Source: Nitrospirae bacterium CG02_land_8_20_14_3_00_41_53
GTDB lineage: Bacteria; Nitrospirota; Thermodesulfovibrionia; Thermodesulfovibrionales; SM23-35
Length of the DNA: 32,404 bases
Direction of reading: 5' to 3'
Assembly: GCA_002780895.1 (NCBI GenBank)
Contig: PEUB01000084.1
Coordinates: 1-32,404 of the forward strand
Shown: in pieces, positions 8,120-15,408 of the stretch
Layout of the letters: each line of letters begins with the position of its first letter
Numbering within the stretch: the first letter of the stretch is position 1
Notes under the pieces: generated by a model
What the model saw: only the letters and a program-made list of their open reading frames with translations
Told to the model about the DNA's origin: nothing
Databases searched by the model: none
Position numbers and translations under genes: made by a program

Positions 8120-9871
8120 ATTAAGAATATCAATTTTGATTCTAAAGAGGACAGAGAGATTTACAGACACAGCACATCCCACATAATGGCCCATGCTGTG
8201 AAGGAACTCTTTCCTGATGCAAAACTTGCTATAGGCCCTGCTATAGATGAAGGTTTTTATTATGATTTTGATATAGACAGGGCTTTTACACCAGAAGACC
8301 TTTCTTCGATAGAAAAAAAGATGTCAGAGGTAATAAAACAGGACAATCCATTTGTGCGCAAGATTGTTTCAAAAGAAAATGCAATCGAGCTCTTTAAAAA
8401 GAAAGGTGAGGATTATAAGGTCGAACTTCTTGAAGAGATAACAGACGAAGAGGTTTCCCTGTACGAAGAAGGTGGATTTGTAGACCTGTGCAGGGGACCG
8501 CATATTGGCTCTACAGGCCAGGTTTCTGCTTTTAAACTCTTGAGTATTGCAGGTGCATACTGGCGCGGAAATGAGAAGAATAAGATGCTCCAGAGGATTT
8601 ATGGTACAGCCTTTACAGAGGAAAAGGATTTAAAAAAATATCTTGATTATCTTGAGGAGGTTAAGAAGAGGGACCACAGGAGGCTTGGTAAGGAGCTTGA
8701 CCTGTTCAGCATCGGCGAAGAAATAGGGGCTGGACTTATCATCTGGCACCCAAACGGTGCATTGATAAGAAGGGTAATAGAAGATTTCTGGCTAAATGAG
8801 CACTATAAGGCAGGTTACAAAATTCTTTATACACCGCATATAGCTAAACTCAATCTCTGGCAGAAGAGTGGACATCTCGATTTTTACAGGGAGAATATGT
8901 ATTCCCCTATGGAGATTGAAGGGATAGATTACGAGCTTAGGCCTATGAATTGTCCTTTCCATATTCATGTATATAAAACTTCACTAAGGAGTTACAAGAA
9001 CCTTCCAATAAGATATGCTGAGTTAGGAACGGTTTACAGATACGAACGTTCTGGTGTCCTGCACGGCCTTTTACGTGTCAGGGGTTTTACACAGGATGAT
9101 GCACATATATTCTGCAGAGAAGATCAGATAGAGGATGAGATATTGAGAGTCCTTGACTTTACCCTTTTCATATTGAGGATATTTGGTTTTGAGCACTATG
9201 ATGTTTACCTTTCAACGAGGCCTGAAAAATATGTTGGAAGCCTTGAGAACTGGGAAAGGTCAACCAATGCCCTTAAAAGGGCACTTGAGTTAAAAGGGCT
9301 TTCTTATGAGATAGACATAGGTGAGGGTGTTTTTTATGGTCCCAAAATAGACATTAAGGTAAAGGATTCACTTAATAGGCCATGGCAGTGCAGCACAATT
9401 CAGGTTGATTTCAATAACCCGGAAAGGTTCGATATGACTTACAAAGGAAGCGATGGTAAAGAACACAGACCAATAATGATACACAGGGCATTGATGGGCT
9501 CTTTGGAAAGGTTTTTCGGGATACTGATAGAGCATTATGCAGGGGCATTTCCTTTATGGCTTGCACCTGTGCAGGTTGAGGTTCTTACAATCGCAGAGAG
9601 ACATGCGGATTATGCGATTGCATTATCAGAAAAGTTAAGATCAGAGGGAATAAGGACTGAGTTAAATATTGATAACGAAAAGATTGGCTATAAGATCAGG
9701 AGCGCCACTGTAAGAAAGGTACCATTTTTGATTATAACAGGGGATAAAGAAGTTTCAGAAAAAAAGGTTACTGTTAGAAAACGCTCAGGCGAAAACATTG
9801 GCCCATTTACGATAGATGAGTTTATCGAAACAATAAAAAACAAGATAAGTAATAAGAGTTTGAAAATTTGA
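8120..9871 (+). CDS. thrS: Threonyl-tRNA synthetase lacking the TGS domain; predicted AUU start
   Basis: Catalytic core IYRHSTSHIMAHAVKELFPDAKLAIGPAIDEGFYYDFD...RPMNCPFHI...RVRGFTQDDAHIFC. The frame must extend upstream of the track ATG (8186) to include the HSxxH editing motif. In-frame TAG at 8117-8119 is followed directly by ATT 8120, with AGGAGG at 8107-8112; no ATG/GTG/TTG/CTG codon in between. Confidence 0.88.
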   Translation: MKNINFDSKEDREIYRHSTSHIMAHAVKELFPDAKLAIGPAIDEGFYYDFDIDRAFTPEDLSSIEKKMSEVIKQDNPFVRKIVSKENAIELFKKKGEDYKVELLEEITDEEVSLYEEGGFVDLCRGPHIGSTGQVSAFKLLSIAGAYWRGNEKNKMLQRIYGTAFTEEKDLKKYLDYLEEVKKRDHRRLGKELDLFSIGEEIGAGLIIWHPNGALIRRVIEDFWLNEHYKAGYKILYTPHIAKLNLWQKSGHLDFYRENMYSPMEIEGIDYELRPMNCPFHIHVYKTSLRSYKNLPIRYAELGTVYRYERSGVLHGLLRVRGFTQDDAHIFCREDQIEDEILRVLDFTLFILRIFGFEHYDVYLSTRPEKYVGSLENWERSTNALKRALELKGLSYEIDIGEGVFYGPKIDIKVKDSLNRPWQCSTIQVDFNNPERFDMTYKGSDGKEHRPIMIHRALMGSLERFFGILIEHYAGAFPLWLAPVQVEVLTIAERHADYAIALSEKLRSEGIRTELNIDNEKIGYKIRSATVRKVPFLIITGDKEVSEKKVTVRKRSGENIGPFTIDEFIETIKNKISNKSLKI

Positions 9872-9946
9872 ATTTAGTTTTTTTTAGTTTTAATTGTATA
9901 ATTTAAATTACTTTGTATAGATATTTTAGATTCAGGAGGTGAAAGT

Positions 9947-10441
9947 ATAAGCAAAGATATAAGGGTCAACGAACAGATAAGGGCTAAGGAGGTCAGGCTC
10001 ATAGATGTCGATGGAAAACAGCTCAGTGTTGTGCCAATAGGTGATGCATTAAGGATTGCTGGCGAGAGAGGACTTGATCTTATAGAAGTAGCATCAAATG
10101 TTATTCCACCGGTTTGCAAGATACTCGATTTCGGGAAATACAGGTACCAAATAAGCAAGAGACAGACTCAGAGAAAGACAATTGATATTAAAGAGGTTAA
10201 GATCAGGCCTCAAATAACAGAACATGACCTTGGGCTGAAGGTGAAAAATATCAGACGTTTTCTTGACGATGGTAACAAGGCAAAGGTAACGATGTTTTTT
10301 AAAGGCAGGGAGATTGTCAGACGAGAACTCGGGATGAAGGTATTCGGGAGAATAACCCAGTTACTTACCGGAAAGTTTAACCTTGAACAGGCGCCGAGGC
10401 TTGAAGGTAATCGCATAACAATGGTCATTGCACCAAAATAA
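9947..10441 (+). CDS. infC: Translation initiation factor IF-3; predicted AUA start
   Basis: SKDIRVNEQIRAKEVRLIDVDGKQLSVVPIGDALRIAGERGLDLIEVASNVIPPVCKILDFGKYRY. Conserved N-terminus lies upstream of the track GTG (10031); only ATA 9947 is suitably placed, 7 nt after AGGAGG (9934-9939). Confidence 0.9.
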   Translation: MSKDIRVNEQIRAKEVRLIDVDGKQLSVVPIGDALRIAGERGLDLIEVASNVIPPVCKILDFGKYRYQISKRQTQRKTIDIKEVKIRPQITEHDLGLKVKNIRRFLDDGNKAKVTMFFKGREIVRRELGMKVFGRITQLLTGKFNLEQAPRLEGNRITMVIAPK

Positions 10442-10475
10442 ATAAGAAGTAAGAACAGTTTATTAGGAGGATAAG

Positions 10476-10673
10476 ATGCCAAAGCTTAAGACTCACAGGG
10501 GGGCGGCAAAGAGATTTAAGGTAACAGGTACAGGTAAGATAAAAAGGTGGAGTGGTTATAAGGGCCATCTTCTGACAGGTAAATCTGCAAAAAGGACGAG
10601 AAGGCTCAGAACAGCGTCTTTAGTTTCTGATAGTGAATGTGTTAATATTAAAAGACTGTTACCATATATGTAG
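10476..10673 (+). CDS. rpmI: 50S ribosomal protein L35
   Basis: [25 protein letters not shown]; between infC and rplT. Confidence 0.97.
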   Translation: MPKLKTHRGAAKRFKVTGTGKIKRWSGYKGHLLTGKSAKRTRRLRTASLVSDSECVNIKRLLPYM

Positions 10674-10675
10674 AA

Positions 10676-10753
10676 GATACACGATGCAAGATACAGGATA
10701 CAAGATAAATAGTCCGAGAGTTATCATGAATCATGTATCATGTATCATGAATT
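10676..10753. repeat. Inverted repeat with arms built of heptamer tandem units
   Basis: GATACAC GATGCAA GATACAG GATACAA GATA ... ATCATGA ATCATGT ATCATGT ATCATGA; the two arms are imperfect reverse complements. Confidence 0.75.
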
Positions 10754-10765
10754 GAGGAGGAATAG

Positions 10766-11113
10766 ATGCCGAGGGCAAAGGGTGGATTCAAGACAAGGCG
10801 AAGAAGGAAAAAGATATTAGAGAAGGCAACGGGTTATTACGGAGCTAAAAGCCGCCTTTACAGAGTTGCTACAGAAGCTGTTGATAAGGCATTGCAATAT
10901 GCATATAAGGATCGAAAGGTAAAGAAGCGTGAATTCCGGTCTCTCTGGATTGTCAGGATAAATGCTGCTGCACGTGCACTTGGGCTGAGTTACAGCCAGT
11001 TTATGTTAAGGCTGAAAAAGGCAAACATAGCATTAAACAGGAAGGCACTTGCAGATATGGCCTACAATGATCCTTCTGCTTTCAGTCAACTCGTAGAGAA
11101 AGTGAAAAATTGA
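10766..11113 (+). CDS. rplT: 50S ribosomal protein L20
   Basis: [47 protein letters not shown]-like [17 protein letters not shown]. Confidence 0.97.
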   Translation: MPRAKGGFKTRRRRKKILEKATGYYGAKSRLYRVATEAVDKALQYAYKDRKVKKREFRSLWIVRINAAARALGLSYSQFMLRLKKANIALNRKALADMAYNDPSAFSQLVEKVKN

Positions 11114-11121
11114 AATAAGAA

Positions 11122-12135
11122 GTGGAGGATACCCTTTCTCTAAAAAATTCATTTCTAAAAGAATCGAAATCAGCCACATCTGTGGCTAAACTCCAGCAGC
11201 TAAGGATAAAATATTTAGGTAAAAAGGGACTTATTACATCAAAACTCAAGGCTCTTTCCACAATCTCTCCAGAGTTAAGACCAGCATACGGCAAGGTAGT
11301 TAACGAAGTTAAAGTTTATATCGAAGAAGAAATAAACAGGATAGAGTCTCTTCTTAAAAAAGAAGAACATAAAAAGCGTATCGTTTCAGAGGCTGTAGAT
11401 ATAACCCTGCCAGGGAAGTTTACACCATTTGGCAGGGAGCACCCTATCAATAAGGTACTTTCTGAAATAACAGTAATATTTGTTTCAATGGGTTTCGAGG
11501 TTGAAGAAGGCCCTGACGTTGAACTCGACTATTATAATTTTGAGGCATTAAACATGCCGAAGGACCACCCTGCGAGAGAGATGCAGGATACATTTTATAT
11601 TTCTGAAGATATTGTCCTCAGGACTCATACCTCGCCTGTTCAGATAAGGGTTATGGAAAAAAGGAAACCACCTTTAAAGATTATTGCTCCGGGTAAGGTT
11701 TACAGGTGCGATGCAGATATATCTCATACCCCGATGTTCCACCAGGTAGAGGGATTCATGGTTGATACAGATGTTGCCTTCAGCGACCTCAAAGGGCTAC
11801 TTGAATCGTTTATCCACAGTTTTTTTAGTGCTGAGACCCCTGTGAGATTCAGGCCGAGTTTTTTCCCATTTACAGAACCGAGCGCTGAGGTGGATATAGG
11901 GTGTATCTTCTGTTCTGGGAAAGGATGCAGAGTGTGTAAGAACACAGGATGGCTTGAGATATTGGGTGCGGGTATGATAAATCCAAGGGTTTTTGAAATG
12001 GTTGGATATAATCCCGAAATCTATTCGGGATTTGCCTTTGGAATGGGTATAGAGAGGATGGCTATGCTCAAATATTCGATAGATGATATAAGGCTATTCT
12101 TTGAGAACGATATGCGGTTTTTAAAGCAGTTTTAA
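11122..12135 (+). CDS. pheS: Phenylalanyl-tRNA synthetase alpha subunit (GTG start)
   Basis: LRTHTSPVQIRVM; GKVYRCDADISHTPMFHQVEGFMVD; GFAFGMGIERMAML. Confidence 0.97.
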   Translation: MEDTLSLKNSFLKESKSATSVAKLQQLRIKYLGKKGLITSKLKALSTISPELRPAYGKVVNEVKVYIEEEINRIESLLKKEEHKKRIVSEAVDITLPGKFTPFGREHPINKVLSEITVIFVSMGFEVEEGPDVELDYYNFEALNMPKDHPAREMQDTFYISEDIVLRTHTSPVQIRVMEKRKPPLKIIAPGKVYRCDADISHTPMFHQVEGFMVDTDVAFSDLKGLLESFIHSFFSAETPVRFRPSFFPFTEPSAEVDIGCIFCSGKGCRVCKNTGWLEILGAGMINPRVFEMVGYNPEIYSGFAFGMGIERMAMLKYSIDDIRLFFENDMRFLKQF

Positions 12136-12893
12136 TGGAAGAAATTTACAACATAAAGATCCCTGTATTTGAAGGGCCTTTTGATCTCCTCTTACACCTG
12201 ATCAAAGAAAACAAGATTGACATCTATGACATACCCATTGCCTTAATTACAAGCCAGTACCTTCAATATATTGAAATGATGAAAGAACTCAATCTTGAAA
12301 TAGCAGGGGAATTTCTTATTATGGTTGCAACCCTTATCCATATCAAATCGAGGATGTTACTCCCGCCTGATGAAGAAGCACCTTCAGAGGAACAGGAAGA
12401 CCCTAGACTTGAGCTTGTTCAGAGGCTGCTCGAATATCAGACATTTAAAGAAGCAGCGCTCAGCCTCAGGAAGAGAGAAGAGGAGTGGATGAAGGTTTTT
12501 AGCAAAGAACCCATATCAGGTGAGGCAGATGAGGGAGAGCTTTACCTTTTTGACATTAATCTTTTTGATCTCCTTGAGGCATTTAAAAAGATACTTGATA
12601 AAGCTCCACCAGATGTTGGTTCTATTACAAAAGAAATCCTGACTATAAAGGACAGGATGTCTATAATAATGGAGATACTCGAAGGTCAGGAGACCGTCAG
12701 ATTTGAGGAGATTTTTAAAGTAGGAAACGACTCACAACAAGAAGTTACAACAAGGATTCAGCTAATAGTCACATTCATCGCACTTCTTGAGCTGATAAGG
12801 CTCGGCCTTGCCAATGCATATCAGGAAAGGGAATTCGGGAATATATGGGTGATAAATCCATCAAAGCAGTCAACAATTGTCAATCAAACCTGA
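12135..12893 (+). CDS. scpA: Segregation and condensation protein A
   Basis: FEGPFDLLLHLIKENKIDIYDIPIALITSQYLQYI; TLIHIKSRMLLP. Confidence 0.95.
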   Translation: MEEIYNIKIPVFEGPFDLLLHLIKENKIDIYDIPIALITSQYLQYIEMMKELNLEIAGEFLIMVATLIHIKSRMLLPPDEEAPSEEQEDPRLELVQRLLEYQTFKEAALSLRKREEEWMKVFSKEPISGEADEGELYLFDINLFDLLEAFKKILDKAPPDVGSITKEILTIKDRMSIIMEILEGQETVRFEEIFKVGNDSQQEVTTRIQLIVTFIALLELIRLGLANAYQEREFGNIWVINPSKQSTIVNQT

Positions 12894-12907
12894 AATAGAT
12901 ATAGATA

Positions 12908-13579
12908 ATGTTTAGATTTCTTAAGATATTAATTGTTTTTGCTCTCATTGCAGTCCTTCTATACATCGGTCATGGTTTTATTTTAGAAAAGGCAGGTAAG
13001 TACTTATATTACAAGGATGAGATGAAACCAGCCGATGTTATAGTCGTACTGGCAGGGGAAGAAACAGAGCGGGTTGAATATGGTGTTAAAATCTTCAAGG
13101 AAGGATGGGCAAGAAAGGACAGGATAATATTAGCTGGAGGCCCGCTTGTCTGGAAATACACATGGGCGTCTCTTATGAAAGAACAAGCGATATCCCTCGG
13201 AGTGCCAAAGAATGCCATTTTACTTGAGGATAAATCAAGAACCGCAGAAGAAGACGTAATATTTACAAAGCAGATATTAAATAAATATGGTTACAGGTCT
13301 TGTATCCTTGTCACATCTCCTTATCACAGCAGGAGAGCAACCAAGATATTCAGAAAGATTATGGGTGATAAAATAATGATAATAAGTGCGCCTGCAGAAA
13401 AAAGCTGGTTCAGTTTTGATGAATGGTGGGAGAGGAGAAGAGACAGGGCAAGGGTTTTAGATGAGTATTCCAAATTCATGTGGCTGTGGGTCTTCGGCCT
13501 TAGAGATAATTTGACCACAAATAAATTAATAGACGATTTCAGCCATTTTGATAAATATGAAGAAAGGTTTAAGAAATAG
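12908..13579 (+). CDS. DUF218 / YdcF-ElyC-like membrane protein
   Basis: N-terminal TM; ADVIVVLAGEETERVEYGVKIFKEGWARKDRIILAGG; SRTAEEDVIFTKQIL; LVTSPYHSRRA. Confidence 0.88.
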   Translation: MFRFLKILIVFALIAVLLYIGHGFILEKAGKYLYYKDEMKPADVIVVLAGEETERVEYGVKIFKEGWARKDRIILAGGPLVWKYTWASLMKEQAISLGVPKNAILLEDKSRTAEEDVIFTKQILNKYGYRSCILVTSPYHSRRATKIFRKIMGDKIMIISAPAEKSWFSFDEWWERRRDRARVLDEYSKFMWLWVFGLRDNLTTNKLIDDFSHFDKYEERFKK

Positions 13580-14881
13580 GTGAATGTTCTTGTAGTTGAC
13601 AGTGGAGGCCGAGGTCATGCCATAGCATGGCAGTTTAAGAATGATCCTGGGGTAAAGGAGGTGATCTGTACACCCGGGAATGCTGGCATTGCTCGGGAGA
13701 TCAGATGCGAAAATGCGAGGACAAACGAAGGGATTCTGGAACTTGCAAAGCGAGAAAAGGTTGACCTCGTCTTTATTGGTCCTGAAAGTTTTTTGACAAA
13801 CGGTATTGTTGACCTTTTTACAGAGGAGAAGATACCTGTTGTTGGCCCGACAAAGAGGGCCAGTATTCTTGAGGGAAGCAAGGCATATACAAAATTGCTG
13901 TGCAGAGAGATAGGGGTACCAGTGGCTGAGTTCGAGATATTTGATAACCCTTCGGATGCAAAGGATTATGTTGAAAATGTAAAATACCCAGTTGTTGTCA
14001 AGGCTGATGGTTTAGCACAGGGGAAAGGGTCAATCGTTTGTTCAGATAGTAAAGAAGCCTGTAAAGCTATTAATCAGTTAATGGTGGAAAAGATTTTTGG
14101 TGAGGCCGGTCAAAAGGTGGTAATTGAAAAAAGACTTTATGGAATAGAGATATCATTTTTCTTTTTTACTGATGGTGAAGCAATAGCGCCGATGCCGGTT
14201 GCCCAGGATTACAAAAGGGCCTATGATAATGATGAAGGTTTAAATACCGGAGGGATGGGTGCATACTCTCCTCACCGCCTCGAAGGAGAAAAGCTTACCA
14301 ATCTTGTTTCTGAGAAGGTTGCTATGCCTTTGATCAGAGGATTTAGAGATATGGAGGGTATTCCATATAAAGGGATACTTTATTTAGGGCTGATGCTGGT
14401 TGAAAAAACCCCTTATCTCTTAGAGGTAAATGTCCGCCTCGGTGATCCAGAGGCTGAGGTGATCCTTCCACGATTGAAGACGCCGCTGAATGATATAAGC
14501 TTTCAGATAATTAATGGAGTTCTTAGTGAAAAAAAGGTAGAATGGAGCTATGAATATTTCTGTGATGTAGTGGCTGCTGCAGGCAGGACACGACAGGTAA
14601 AGAATGGTAAAAGCAAGGGCTGGTATTCTGGTTATCCTGCACGCTATGGGAAAGGGCATCCTATTTCTGGGATTGAAAGGATTCAAGATCCTTATTGTAA
14701 AATATTTTTTGCCGGTGTGAGTAATTCAGAGAAGAAAGGCCTGGTTACAGATGGTGGCAGGGTTCTTCATGTAGTTGGCCGGGGTAAGAACTTACAAGAG
14801 GCAAGAGATGTTGCTTATAGGAGTATAGAACAAATCTATTTTGAAGGTATTCGATATAGAAAGGATATTGGTAAGGAATGA
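13580..14881 (+). CDS. purD: Phosphoribosylamine--glycine ligase (GTG start)
   Basis: VLVVDSGGRGHAIAW; VVKADGLAQGKG; APMPVAQDYKRAYDNDEGLNTGGMGAYSP; LEVNVRLGDPEAE. Confidence 0.97.
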   Translation: MNVLVVDSGGRGHAIAWQFKNDPGVKEVICTPGNAGIAREIRCENARTNEGILELAKREKVDLVFIGPESFLTNGIVDLFTEEKIPVVGPTKRASILEGSKAYTKLLCREIGVPVAEFEIFDNPSDAKDYVENVKYPVVVKADGLAQGKGSIVCSDSKEACKAINQLMVEKIFGEAGQKVVIEKRLYGIEISFFFFTDGEAIAPMPVAQDYKRAYDNDEGLNTGGMGAYSPHRLEGEKLTNLVSEKVAMPLIRGFRDMEGIPYKGILYLGLMLVEKTPYLLEVNVRLGDPEAEVILPRLKTPLNDISFQIINGVLSEKKVEWSYEYFCDVVAAAGRTRQVKNGKSKGWYSGYPARYGKGHPISGIERIQDPYCKIFFAGVSNSEKKGLVTDGGRVLHVVGRGKNLQEARDVAYRSIEQIYFEGIRYRKDIGKE

Positions 14882-14899
14882 TATGGGGTACAAGTTGCA

Positions 14900-15307
14900 A
14901 TGAGAAGAAAGAAAAGAGGTTTTATCGATACACGGAAGTGGTACAGATACCAGTTTTTTGGTAACGCTACAGTTACAGTTCCAAAAGAGAAGATCGTTGT
15001 TAATGCAACCATAGCCAACATCTCGTTTTCAGGTATTGGGTTATATTCGCCCACTCCTATAGGGAAAGGCAAGAAGGTAAGGATAAAGATCACTTTTATA
15101 AATAGGGACGGCAAAACATGCGAAGATATTACAACGGGTAAAATTGGCTGGCAGTCAAAATTTAAAAATACTTATCTTATAGGTATCCTTTTTGATGAGG
15201 AACTAAACATACTAAATCAGCCCATGCTTTTAGAGCATCTTATATGGCTTATTAATACATACAACTGGCCTCAACCCTATAAAGACAAAAGAATTTCGGT
15301 GCTATAA
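14900..15307 (+). CDS. PilZ domain protein
   Basis: RKWYRYQF N-terminal basic motif and ANISFSGIGLYS (D/NxSxxG) motif. Confidence 0.75.
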   Translation: MRRKKRGFIDTRKWYRYQFFGNATVTVPKEKIVVNATIANISFSGIGLYSPTPIGKGKKVRIKITFINRDGKTCEDITTGKIGWQSKFKNTYLIGILFDEELNILNQPMLLEHLIWLINTYNWPQPYKDKRISVL

Positions 15308-15371
15308 AAAAGCCTGTATCAACCAGCCAAGACTTGCTATCCTGCGGTTTTAAAATAGCACCTGATACTGC

Positions 15372-15401
15372 TTGTCAATCCTTGTTTAGCAAATATATAA
15401 T
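15372..15401 (+). promoter_or_regulatory. Strong candidate sigma-70 promoter immediately upstream of pheT
   Basis: TTGTCA-N18-TATAAT; -10 ends 7 nt before ATG 15409. Confidence 0.6.
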
Positions 15402-15408
15402 AAAGTCC

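Noticed and set aside
12010-12032. Perfect 9-bp inverted repeat AATCCCGAA/TTCGGGATT in pheS
   Set aside because: It encodes GYNPEIYSGF at a conserved PheS motif of normal length, so it is probably coincidental rather than an insertion
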